21,531 nucleotides of DNA, from contig CAJUSE010000010.1 of NCBI GenBank assembly GCA_910588975.1, positions 1-21,531 on the forward strand, written 5' to 3'. Within the stretch, counting starts at the first letter, position 1, and the number at the start of each line of letters is the position of its first letter. This DNA comes from an uncultured Oscillospiraceae bacterium (GTDB lineage Bacteria > Bacillota > Clostridia > Oscillospirales > Oscillospiraceae). Below are positions 12,923 through 20,602 of this stretch, piece by piece. A model generated the notes under the pieces. It ran no database searches. It saw only the letters and a program-made list of their open reading frames with translations, and was not told where the DNA came from. The position numbers were made by a program, and so were the translations under genes.

Positions 12923-12964
12923 CCCTGTGGGACGGGCCCTTTGGGTGTGGGAGGTCCCACAGGG
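12923..12964. repeat. GC-rich inverted repeat in the feoA leader region
   Basis: CCCTGTGGGAC and GTCCCACAGGG (12923-12933 with 12954-12964) are perfect 11-bp arms with a 20-nt loop that itself contains GGGCCC. There is no T run on either side. It lies 30 bp before the feoA start and could be a leader structure or a protein-binding site. The remainder of this 204-bp gap holds only the dehydrogenase promoter. Confidence 0.6.
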
Positions 12965-13021
12965 GGCGGGCAAGGCCCACCCCGCTACCTTCATCATATG
13001 GTCCGGGGCGCTTGGGAGTGC

Positions 13022-13050
13022 TTGCAATCGGAGTTGGGATGTGATATGGT
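13022..13050 (+). promoter_or_regulatory. Promoter of the aldehyde dehydrogenase gene
   Basis: -35 TTGCAA (13022-13027), 17-bp spacer, -10 TATGGT (13045-13050), about 48 bp before the start codon. Confidence 0.5.
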
Positions 13051-13097
13051 GTTCAGGAGAGACTAAGCCCATCGAACGGGAAAGGACGGCGAGGATT

Positions 13098-14468
13098 TTG
13101 GAGCTGAAGGAATTGCTGGAGCGTCAAAGGGCATATTTTGCCACCGGGGTCACCCTGCCCCTGCGGGAGCGGAAGCGGGCCCTGGCCCGGCTGGGCAAGG
13201 CCCTGCGGGCCAATGAGGACCGGCTCTGCCAGGCCCTGGAGGCCGATTTGGGCAAGAGCCGGTCAGAGAGCTACCTCTGCGAAATAGGCATGGTCCACAG
13301 CGAGCTGCACCACCTGCTGAAAAATCTGGACAGCTACGCCGCCGACCGCCGGGTCAGGACCCCGCTGGCCCAGTTCCCGGCCAAAAGCCTTGTCCGGCCC
13401 TGCCCCAAGGGGTGTGTGCTCATTGTCAGCCCCTGGAACTACCCGGTGCTGCTCACCCTGGGCCCTCTGGCCGACGCCCTGGCGGCGGGCAATACCGCCA
13501 TTCTTAAGCCCAGTGACTATTCCCCCAACACCTCCCAGTTGCTCCGGGAGCTCATAGACGCCACCTTCCCCCCGGAGCTGGTGACGGTGGTCACCGGGGG
13601 GAGAAAAGAGAACGTAGCCCTCTTTTCCATGGCCTTTGACCACATTTTCTTCACCGGCAGCCAGGCCGTGGGTAAGGAGGTGCTCCGCCAGGCGGCGGAA
13701 CGGCTCGTTCCCGTCACCCTGGAGCTGGGGGGCAAGAGCCCCTGCATTGTGGACGAGACGGCCAACATTCCCCTGGCCGCCCGGCGTATCGTCTTTGGTA
13801 AATTTCTCAACTGCGGCCAGACTTGCGTGGCCCCCGACTTTGTCCTGTGCCACGAGAGGGTGAAGGAGCGGCTGGTGACGGCCCTCAGAAAGGAAATTGC
13901 CCGGCAGTACGGTGCCGAGCCCCTGGAAAATAAGGATTACGGCCGGATTGTAAACCGCCGGCACTTCGATCGGCTGTTGGGGCTCATAGACCCAGGCAAG
14001 GTGGTGCTGGGGGGCGAGAGTGACCCCCTGGCCCCGCGCATCGCCCCCACGGTGATGGAGGGGGTAGACTGGAGCGATCCGGTGATGGGGGAGGAGATCT
14101 TCGGCCCCATCCTGCCCATCCTGACCTATTCCGATGCCGGGGCGGCCATAGCTACCCTCCGCTCCCGGCCCAAGCCTCTGGCCCTCTATGTGTTCTCCCG
14201 GAGCCGGAGGAGCATCCGCCGCTGGACCACCGACCTGTCCTTTGGCGGTGGCTGTGTCAACGATACCATCATTCATCTGGCCACCGCCGAGATGCCCTTC
14301 GGCGGGGTGGGGGAGAGCGGCATGGGGGCCTACCACGGCAAGGCGGGCTTTGACACCTTCACCCATTATAAGAGTCTGGTGCACAAAAAGGCCCACCCTG
14401 ACCTGCCCCTGCGCTACCAGCCCTATAACGGGGTCAAGGACCTTGTGGTCCGGGCCTTTCTCCGCTGA
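13098..14468 (+). CDS. Class 3-type aldehyde dehydrogenase
   Basis: 456 residues if started at TTG 13098, which has GCGAGGA upstream and gives the family's usual beginning (ELLERQRAYF). The frame stays open much further upstream, but that part lies antisense to feoA and is not credible. Conserved features: SPWNYP (Asn114), FTGS (about 185-188), the general base Glu209 in LELGGKSP, and the nucleophile Cys243 in NCGQTC. Length and motifs match the ALDH3 group, which oxidises medium- and long-chain or aromatic aldehydes with NAD(P)+. There is no signal peptide; ALDH3 proteins often have a C-terminal membrane segment, not seen here. It shares a transcript with the next gene (48-bp gap). Confidence 0.9.
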   Translation: MELKELLERQRAYFATGVTLPLRERKRALARLGKALRANEDRLCQALEADLGKSRSESYLCEIGMVHSELHHLLKNLDSYAADRRVRTPLAQFPAKSLVRPCPKGCVLIVSPWNYPVLLTLGPLADALAAGNTAILKPSDYSPNTSQLLRELIDATFPPELVTVVTGGRKENVALFSMAFDHIFFTGSQAVGKEVLRQAAERLVPVTLELGGKSPCIVDETANIPLAARRIVFGKFLNCGQTCVAPDFVLCHERVKERLVTALRKEIARQYGAEPLENKDYGRIVNRRHFDRLLGLIDPGKVVLGGESDPLAPRIAPTVMEGVDWSDPVMGEEIFGPILPILTYSDAGAAIATLRSRPKPLALYVFSRSRRSIRRWTTDLSFGGGCVNDTIIHLATAEMPFGGVGESGMGAYHGKAGFDTFTHYKSLVHKKAHPDLPLRYQPYNGVKDLVVRAFLR

Positions 14469-14516
14469 CCCCGGCCCGGTGGGGCCCAATAAATAGAGAT
14501 AGAGAGGAGCGCTCCC

Positions 14517-15170
14517 ATGAACCATCAATACCCCAAACGGCTGGGCCGCCTGCTCTTTGGCCTGGTCCTCTTTTCCATCGGCGGCTATCTGTCCATCCAG
14601 GCCAATGTGGGCCTGGCCCCCTGGTCGGCCTTCAGCATGGGTGTGTCGGGCAAAACCGGCCTGCTCTATGGCGACGTGAGCGTCATCACCAGCTTTGTCA
14701 TCCTGGCCATCGACCTATGCCTGAAGGAGAAGATCGGCCTGGGCACCCTGCTGGACGCCGTCCTCATCGGCAAGCTCACCGACCTGTTTTTGGCCCTGGA
14801 GCTCATGCCCGTGATGGAAAATTTCTGGGCGGGGGTGGCTGTGCTGCTGTTGGGGCAGGTGGTCACCGCCATCGGCAGCTATTATTACATCGGCGCCGCC
14901 CTGGGCTGCGGCCCCCGGGATGCCCTCATGGTGGCTTTGGGCAAGCGGCTAAAAAAGACCCCCATCGGCCTTGTGCGGATGCTCATTGAGGGTACCGCCC
15001 TGCTCATCGGCTGGCTGTTGGGGGCCAAGGTGGGGCTGGGCACCGTGATTTCGGTGTTTGGTATGGGTACCATCCTGCAGGTGACTTTCCAGCTTTTGAA
15101 GTTCGATGTGAAGGACATTACCCACGAGGGGCTGCTGGACACCTGGCGCAACCTGAAACAGAAGGGGTAA
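14517..15170 (+). CDS. YczE-family integral membrane protein
   Basis: 217 residues from ATG 14517, with AGAGGAGC upstream. It has five or so hydrophobic segments (LLFGLVLFSIGGYLSIQA, VITSFVILAIDL, FWAGVAVLLLGQVVTAIGSY, ALLIGWLLGA). The family pattern is GCGPRDALMVALGKRLKKTPIGLVR followed by IEG...GWLLGAKVGLGT, typical of YczE/YitT-like proteins. No transport substrate is established for the family. It follows the aldehyde dehydrogenase and is closed by the large palindromic terminator at 15190. Confidence 0.82.
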   Translation: MNHQYPKRLGRLLFGLVLFSIGGYLSIQANVGLAPWSAFSMGVSGKTGLLYGDVSVITSFVILAIDLCLKEKIGLGTLLDAVLIGKLTDLFLALELMPVMENFWAGVAVLLLGQVVTAIGSYYYIGAALGCGPRDALMVALGKRLKKTPIGLVRMLIEGTALLIGWLLGAKVGLGTVISVFGMGTILQVTFQLLKFDVKDITHEGLLDTWRNLKQKG

Positions 15171-15189
15171 AAACGCCATAAAAGCGGAC

Positions 15190-15238
15190 AGAGGGAAGGG
15201 GGCAAGCACAGCTGTGCTTGCCCCCTTCCCTCTTTATT
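15190..15238. terminator. Bidirectional terminator, 44-bp perfect palindrome
   Basis: Bases 15190-15233 form an uninterrupted palindrome with 22-bp arms centred on CAGCTG, followed on the plus strand by TTATT. It separates the convergent YczE-like and GNAT genes and can end both. The minus-strand side has only a short T run some bases away. Confidence 0.85.
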
Positions 15239-15250
15239 GCAGATGAAGCT

Positions 15251-15760
15251 CTATCTACGAACAGAGTATAGAAAATGAAGCATATCCCCGTTGTAATATT
15301 GCGTGATAAATTCATCCTCTTTTTTCATACCAATGCTTTCGGCCACTCTCATGGATGCGAAGTTATCCGCTTTGATGATGGAATATACCTTGTCCCTGTC
15401 CAGGTGTTCAAAGGCATATTTCTTACAACCGCCCGCTGCCTCCCTCGCATATCCATAGTGCCAAAAATTTTTCTTCAGCAAATAGCCGATTTCAAGTACC
15501 TCTGAGCCTTTGTAGGACTGCATAGTTAGTCCTGCCTGCCCTATCATCTCACCTGTGTCTTGTAGGACAAGAGCCCATAGGCCAAAGCCATAGCTCCGAT
15601 ATCGCTCCGTTTGCCGGTCAAGCCATTGTTGAACATCCTTGTCCGAAAAATCGTGTTCATAGGCATACATGACGGCCGGATTTTGTAAAATCTCAGCCAA
15701 ATCCTCAAAATCGCTTTGCTTCAGCTCTCTTAAAAGGAGGCGTTCGGTTTTTAATATCAC
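15251..15760 (-). CDS. GNAT N-acetyltransferase, RimJ/RimL type
   Basis: 169 residues from GTG 15760, with GAGGGGG about 11 bp upstream. It has the usual N-terminus of this group (ILKTERLLLRELKQSDFEDL), an acceptor segment (GFGLWALVLQDTGEMIGQAG) and the acetyl-CoA region (LEIGYLLKKNFWHYGYAREAA, then DNFASMRVAESIGMKK). Members acetylate protein N-termini or small amines; the substrate is unknown. The gene is visibly AT-richer than its neighbours, which suggests recent acquisition. In the acetyl-CoA loop the usual Q/RxxGxG/A appears as WHYGYA. It lies 58 bp after the M3 peptidase and ends at the shared palindromic terminator. Confidence 0.88.
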   Translation of the reverse strand: MILKTERLLLRELKQSDFEDLAEILQNPAVMYAYEHDFSDKDVQQWLDRQTERYRSYGFGLWALVLQDTGEMIGQAGLTMQSYKGSEVLEIGYLLKKNFWHYGYAREAAGGCKKYAFEHLDRDKVYSIIKADNFASMRVAESIGMKKEDEFITQYYNGDMLHFLYSVRR

Positions 15761-15818
15761 GGCTCATTCCCCCTCATAGCCTTCCATTTGCCGAACTACA
15801 TCAGCAATGCCGTTTTTC

Positions 15819-17882
15819 TTACTCCCAGGGATCCTTGGTGGGGTCCCAGGAGCCGGTTTTGCGGTCCTGGGACCAGGGGTCGTCACCGGCGGGGCCTTTT
15901 TTTGCTTTCTTTGACGAGAAATCGGGAGTTTTGCGCTGGCTTGGGGCAGCGGGCCGCTTCGCCGGATGGGACAGATCCCCGGCGTTGGACACCGCCTTCT
16001 TGAGCCGCCGGCGGACGAAGCGGGTGATGAGCCAGGCCCACAGAATGGTGCTCAAAAGGGTGGGTAGGATGGTGGTCATCAGGGCATCTGAGCGGTTGGA
16101 CCGCTCCTTCTCAACGGTCTTGGTGGGCTTGAGGGAGACGGTGGGGGTGTAGTTTCCCTCCAGAGCATCGGTGAGCTCCTGGGCCAGGGCAGAGACGGTC
16201 TCGCTGCGGAAGATGCTCCGCAGGCCCACCCGGGACAGGGCGGAGGTGTAGGATACCTCCGAGTCCATGGCCAACAGGGCCATATAGGCCTCCACGGTCC
16301 CCTCCCAGTCTCCCTGAGCGGTCAGCCACAGGTCAATGGCGGTGAGGGCAGAGGTGGCATAGCTGATGTAGTAGAAGGGCTGGGAGAAGTTGTGCCCGGT
16401 CTCCACCCAGAAGTAGGACTGGGTCTCATCGGGGCCGTAGGTGTAGCCAAATTCCTCCGACACCGTTTTGAAAATGGCGTTGACCTCCTCCAGCGTGGGG
16501 TTTTCCAGGGCGTAGACCTCCTGCTGGAACCGGTCATACATACAGCCCTCCAGGACCGAGTCCACCATGCTCCACAGGGTGGCCCAGGTAAAGCCCTCGC
16601 CGTTGCCGGGGAACAGGTCCTCGGCGTAGTGGGTAAAGAGGACCTCCAGCGCCTGGGAGTGGACCTCTCCCAGATCCACACTCCCCCCGGCCCAGAGGGC
16701 GGGGGTGGGGTCGTAGTGGGCCTGGGCGAAGTGGCCGAACTCGTGGATAAGAGAGGAGTAGTCCTGATAGCTGTCATAGGGGGAGTCAAAAATAAAGGCG
16801 GTGCCGTACTGGGCCAGGGGGACGGTGTAGCCCGAGAAGGTCTTGGTGGGGGAGCCCTCCACATCGTAGAGATGGTGGCCCATCATATACTGCCAGGCCT
16901 CGCCCAGGGCGGGGTGGAGGTCCTCCAGACAGGGGCCCAGCGTCTCCCAGATGGTCTCTCCGTCATCCCCGGGCAGGCTGAGAAGCTGGTCCATTTCGTA
17001 ATACATTTCCTCCAGGATGCGGTCGTAGACCGGCTCCAGATGGGCGGCTACCTGCTCGGAGAGGGCCCGGGAGCGGTCAGGGGTGTAGTTGCGTCCATAG
17101 AGAACCTCGTAGGCGTAGTCGGCATAGCTGTCATAGCCGTTGAGCTCGGCCACCTCCCGGCGCAGGGTGAGCAGCTCCAGGAAGATGGGGCCGACGGCCT
17201 GGTTTTCTGCCTGCTCCATGGCAGTGGAGATGCGGTCATACTCCTCGTTTTCCAAATCGGCCTCGTCCAGAGCGGCCCAACTCCAGTCCCCGTAGGGGGT
17301 GGACCAGACCTCCCGGGTCATGGCCTGCTGGTACTGGCGGATGAGGGTCTCCTCCTCCAGGTAAAGCTCGCTCTCCCGCAGGGCCTCCGGGGAGGGCGTG
17401 ATGGGGCCGTCGCCGTCGGGGGCGGGGCCGGGATAGACGGGCAGCAGATCCTCATAGGGGGTGTCGGTGAGCAGGCACAGGGTGTCCCAGCACAGGTCGT
17501 TGGCCTGGTCGAAGCCCTGGGCATAGTCCAGATAGGACTGAGTCAGCTCTTCGTCGGTGGCATTGGCATCGCTGGCAATGCCCCAGAGGTAGTACTGGGT
17601 CTCCAGGTGGGCATACTCCGCCAAAAGCTCGTCTATGAGACCCTGCACCGCCGTTTTGGTGTGGGGGGTGTAGGTCCGCAGGGCCCCGGTGGAGCGCAGC
17701 TGCTCCCACCGGCCGACCAGAGCCCGGAGAGCGCTGTCATCAAAGGACTCCAGCGCCATATCGGCATAGTCCACCTCCTGGTGGACCTTGTCCGGGAAGG
17801 GGGAGACGGCCCTTGCGGGGAGGGCCAACAGGGTCAGGGTCAGAACACCGGCCATGAGCCGGCGGCGCAGGGGGGAGGTCAT
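15819..17882 (-). CDS. Membrane-anchored M3-family (oligoendopeptidase F-like) metallopeptidase
   Basis: 687 residues from ATG 17882, with AAGGTGGTG upstream. A Sec signal peptide is clear (RRRLMAGVLTLTLLALPARA, cleavage near residue 25). The zinc site is HEFGH at 380-384, with the third ligand Glu406 in GEVHSQ, as in M3 peptidases. A downstream GPDETQSYFWVETGHNFSQP segment (about 483-502) corresponds to the substrate/transition-state loop with its HxxxxxxFY-like ending. A C-terminal membrane helix lies at about 600-622, followed by a basic cytoplasmic tail of ~65 residues with DPW motifs. PepF-type enzymes are usually cytoplasmic; this one should face outside and stay in the membrane, cutting imported or environmental peptides. 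It has its own promoter at 17992-18020. Confidence 0.88.
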   Translation of the reverse strand: MTSPLRRRLMAGVLTLTLLALPARAVSPFPDKVHQEVDYADMALESFDDSALRALVGRWEQLRSTGALRTYTPHTKTAVQGLIDELLAEYAHLETQYYLWGIASDANATDEELTQSYLDYAQGFDQANDLCWDTLCLLTDTPYEDLLPVYPGPAPDGDGPITPSPEALRESELYLEEETLIRQYQQAMTREVWSTPYGDWSWAALDEADLENEEYDRISTAMEQAENQAVGPIFLELLTLRREVAELNGYDSYADYAYEVLYGRNYTPDRSRALSEQVAAHLEPVYDRILEEMYYEMDQLLSLPGDDGETIWETLGPCLEDLHPALGEAWQYMMGHHLYDVEGSPTKTFSGYTVPLAQYGTAFIFDSPYDSYQDYSSLIHEFGHFAQAHYDPTPALWAGGSVDLGEVHSQALEVLFTHYAEDLFPGNGEGFTWATLWSMVDSVLEGCMYDRFQQEVYALENPTLEEVNAIFKTVSEEFGYTYGPDETQSYFWVETGHNFSQPFYYISYATSALTAIDLWLTAQGDWEGTVEAYMALLAMDSEVSYTSALSRVGLRSIFRSETVSALAQELTDALEGNYTPTVSLKPTKTVEKERSNRSDALMTTILPTLLSTILWAWLITRFVRRRLKKAVSNAGDLSHPAKRPAAPSQRKTPDFSSKKAKKGPAGDDPWSQDRKTGSWDPTKDPWE

Positions 17883-17991
17883 GGCGTCACCACCTTATTT
17901 GTCTATGGAGCAGGCCAGGAAATACAAAGGTTCCGGCCCGCTATGGTCCTGTTTGCGCTGCTTTCCCTCCAGAGAGGGATGCTATGGCCCT

Positions 17992-18020
17992 ATTATACAG
18001 GAAAAGAGAGGGGCTGGCAA
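17992..18020 (-). promoter_or_regulatory. Promoter of the M3 peptidase gene
   Basis: Minus strand: -35 TTGCCA (18015-18020), 17-bp spacer, -10 TATAAT (17992-17997). It leaves a leader of about 100 nt with a small CCCTC/GAGGG hairpin. Confidence 0.75.
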
Positions 18021-18050
18021 GAGGGAGGGGGCACCTCCACATGTGCAAAC

Positions 18051-18078
18051 CAGGGGCGGGCCACCCGGCCCGCCCCTG
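18051..18078 (-). terminator. GC-rich hairpin after the second GNAT gene, possible terminator
   Basis: CAGGGGCGGGCC/GGCCCGCCCCTG, a perfect 12-bp stem with a 4-nt loop, between the GNAT gene and the M3 peptidase promoter. Only a short TTT follows on the minus strand, so termination would be weak or dependent on other factors. Confidence 0.45.
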
Positions 18079-18125
18079 ATCAAAAATACGAAAAAATTGA
18101 ACTGTATGAAGAGATGTAATATTCC

Positions 18126-18962
18126 TTAGAAATCCCGCTCCAGCACGATGAGCTCGCTGGGGAAGGTGAAGCCCTGCTTCTCCAGAGCGGCCATAAGCTC
18201 GGCGTTCTGGGCAGAGCAGATGCAGGTCAGCTTGGGCAGGCCGGTCTCGTTGTACTTGGCCACGGCGAAGGCGGCACACTCCTCCAGCTCGCCGGCGGCA
18301 AAGCCAATGAACAAGGCACGCTCGGGCAGGAAGCGGGCGCCCAGAATGACGATGCTGCCATCCTTGACCCAGACCTGATGGTCCCGGGCCAGGCCCTCGT
18401 AGAGCTTGCCGTTGCAACGCATATAGGTGCGGTTCAGGCAGAAGTAGCCCTCATAATCCTTCTGGTGGGGGAGCATGGCCTCCTCAATGGCGGCGGGGTC
18501 GGTGAGCTGGGTCCAGCCCTGGGGCAGAGCCACCTGGGGGGCGTCCTCCCGGGTCAGGCTGCCCTCCCGGCTGGTGTAGTCCAGGTGGAGACCGTTGCGC
18601 TCGGCCAGCACACGGGAGGGATAGTTCTTGGCGCCGGTGAACATGCCCAGGTGAGAACAATTCTTTTCTTTGCAGAAGGCGATGAAGCGCTCCCACATGG
18701 CGGCACCGCAGCCCATCTTCTGGGAGGCGGGATCCACCCGCAGGCACTCCAGCCAGGCGGAGCCGTCGTAGAGCAGGGCAAGGTGGCCAAAGCCCTGGGG
18801 CACACCGTTTTCGTCCACGCCTACCACCAGCTCGCCACGGGCGGGATCCATGAACTCATCAAAGCAGTCCACCAGATAGTAGCCGCCGGAGACGGATTTC
18901 TGCTCGATCTCGGCCAGACGGGGAAGGTCCTCATAGGTGGCTTTTCGACAGGTAAAACGCAT
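18126..18962 (-). CDS. GNAT-family acetyltransferase, two-domain
   Basis: 278 residues from ATG 18962, with AAAGGAGAG upstream. Residues 1-125 form a clear GNAT fold: FTCRKATYEDLPRLAEIEQK, then GHLALLYDGSAWLECLRVDP and a core loop SQKMGCGAAMWERFI, matching the acetyl-CoA P-loop Q/RxxGxG/A as QKMGCGA. The second half (about 145-278) looks like a further, degenerate GNAT-like unit ending LTCICSAQNAELMAALEKQGF. The acetylated substrate is unknown. It lies 66 bp after the MATE transporter with no clear promoter between, so the two may be co-transcribed. Confidence 0.82.
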   Translation of the reverse strand: MRFTCRKATYEDLPRLAEIEQKSVSGGYYLVDCFDEFMDPARGELVVGVDENGVPQGFGHLALLYDGSAWLECLRVDPASQKMGCGAAMWERFIAFCKEKNCSHLGMFTGAKNYPSRVLAERNGLHLDYTSREGSLTREDAPQVALPQGWTQLTDPAAIEEAMLPHQKDYEGYFCLNRTYMRCNGKLYEGLARDHQVWVKDGSIVILGARFLPERALFIGFAAGELEECAAFAVAKYNETGLPKLTCICSAQNAELMAALEKQGFTFPSELIVLERDF

Positions 18963-19027
18963 GTTTATCTCTCCTTTTTTCGGCTTTTTTGGGGCGTTTT
19001 TGGGGGTAAAAGCAGGGGGTAGGGCTG

Positions 19028-20437
19028 TTATTCAGCCGCCGCAGCGTCTTGAGCGGCCTGCTGATGCTCCAGTTTTTTGCGCCATTTGCCCTTTTTGAAG
19101 GCAAAATAGCTGAGAATGGAGCCGCTGACCCAGGTGAAGAGCAGGGAGGCGGCCAGAGCCTCGGGCCGGCCGTTGGGCCACTCGGGGCAGCGGGTGAGGT
19201 AGGCCAGGATGTAGGCCGAGGGGACCCGGAGGCAGATGGTGGTGAACATGCTGATCCACATGGGGGTGACGGTGTCGCCAGCGCCCCGCATGACCCCCTG
19301 GAACACCTGGGTCATGGCCATGCAGATGTAGCCGGCGGCCATAATGCGCATCATGCGCACGGCCAGGGCGATAAGCTCGGGGGTGTCGGTGAAGAAGCCA
19401 AAGAGGATGTGGCCGAAAAGCAGCAGGATGGTGGTGATGGCCACGCTGAGGCCCACGGACAGGCGCATGCCCTGGCGGCGGCCCTCGGTGACCCGGTCCA
19501 GCTTGCCGGCACCCACATTCTGGCCGGCATAGACGCTCATGGCCTGGCCGAAGGACATATTGGGCATCATGGCGAAGCCGTCCACCCGCATGATGATGAC
19601 GTTGCAGGCCACCACGAACTCGCCCAGGGAGTTGGTGAGGGACTGGACCACCAGCATGGAAAGGGACATGATGGCCTGGGTGATGCCGCTGGGCACACCC
19701 ACCTGGAGGATGCGCAGGGCGCTGTCCTTACGCAGCTTCAGGGAGGCGGGGGTAAGGGTGAACACGCTGCGCATATTCAGCAGCTTGACCAGACAGAACA
19801 CGGCGGAGATGGCCTGGGCCAGCACGGTGGCAAGGCTGACGCCGGCCACGCCCATCTGGAGGACGGCCACAAAGTAGATGTCCATGCCGATGTTAAGGAA
19901 GCAGGCCACCAGCAGGAACAGCAGGGCGGAGACGCTGTCGCCCATGCCCCGGAGGATGCCGGAGAGGATGTTATAGAAGGTGAAGCCGGCGGCACCCAGG
20001 AAGAAGATCTTCAGGTAGTCGGAGCACCAGTCGATGATGGTCTCGGGGGTGTTGAGGAGCTTGAGCATGGGATCGGTGATGAGCAGGCCGATGATCATAC
20101 TGAGCACCGAGGCGATGGCGGCCAGGGTGATGCAGTTACCGATGGCGGTGCCCAGCTTCTCCCGGTCGCCGGCGCCGTAGTGCTGGGAGACGATGATGCC
20201 GGCGCCGGTGGAGATGCCCACAAAGAGGGCCAGCAGCAGGTTGAGGATGGGACTGGCGGAGCCCACGGCGGCCAGGGCGTTGTCGCCCACGAACTTGCCC
20301 ACCACGATGGAGTCCACCGTGTTGTAGAGCTGCTGGGCCAGGTTGCCGATGAGCATGGGAATGGCAAACTCCATGATGCGCTGCCAGGGAGGGCCCTGGG
20401 TCATGTCCTTGGCAGTAAAAAGCTGTTTCAAACTCAA
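19028..20437 (-). CDS. MATE-family efflux transporter
   Basis: 469 residues from TTG 20437, chosen because AAGGAGG lies 9-10 bp upstream; the frame extends to 20539 but that part covers the promoter. MATE features: PWQRIMEFAIPMLIGNLAQQLYN near the N-terminus, then VDSIVVGKFVGDNALAAVGSASP, and two six-helix halves giving 12 membrane segments. The second half has the matching LTNSLGEFVVACNVIIMRVD and GAGDTVTPMWIS. These transporters export drugs or metabolites in exchange for Na+ or H+; the substrate is not predictable. The C-terminus is charged and Ala-rich (HQQAAQDAAAAE). Confidence 0.92.
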   Translation of the reverse strand: MSLKQLFTAKDMTQGPPWQRIMEFAIPMLIGNLAQQLYNTVDSIVVGKFVGDNALAAVGSASPILNLLLALFVGISTGAGIIVSQHYGAGDREKLGTAIGNCITLAAIASVLSMIIGLLITDPMLKLLNTPETIIDWCSDYLKIFFLGAAGFTFYNILSGILRGMGDSVSALLFLLVACFLNIGMDIYFVAVLQMGVAGVSLATVLAQAISAVFCLVKLLNMRSVFTLTPASLKLRKDSALRILQVGVPSGITQAIMSLSMLVVQSLTNSLGEFVVACNVIIMRVDGFAMMPNMSFGQAMSVYAGQNVGAGKLDRVTEGRRQGMRLSVGLSVAITTILLLFGHILFGFFTDTPELIALAVRMMRIMAAGYICMAMTQVFQGVMRGAGDTVTPMWISMFTTICLRVPSAYILAYLTRCPEWPNGRPEALAASLLFTWVSGSILSYFAFKKGKWRKKLEHQQAAQDAAAAE

Positions 20438-20474
20438 GATGTAATTCCTCCTTATTTCTTTTCTCCAAATTTTT

Positions 20475-20503
20475 ATTATATCAGAAGAAAATGGGATATA
20501 CAA
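20475..20503 (-). promoter_or_regulatory. Promoter of the MATE transporter gene
   Basis: Minus strand: -35 TTGTAT (20498-20503), 17-bp spacer, perfect -10 TATAAT (20475-20480) with an extended TGA. Confidence 0.75.
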
Positions 20504-20540
20504 TGCCAAATTTCGCCGAAACTGAGGGGAGAGGGGCAAG

Positions 20541-20576
20541 AAAAAACGGCAGGGCGTCTATTCAGACGCCCTGCCG
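20541..20576 (-). terminator. Terminator of the surface-protein gene
   Basis: A perfect 13-bp stem (20547-20559 with 20564-20576), 4-nt loop and T6 on the minus strand, just after the stop at 20603. Confidence 0.93.
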
Positions 20577-20602
20577 GGGTTGGTTATGGGGTCAGAGAGG
20601 GC

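Noticed and set aside
12528..13097. N-terminal extension of the aldehyde dehydrogenase frame
   Set aside because: It lies antisense to feoA and the feoB 5' end, covers the dehydrogenase promoter, and ALDH3 similarity starts only at about 13098.
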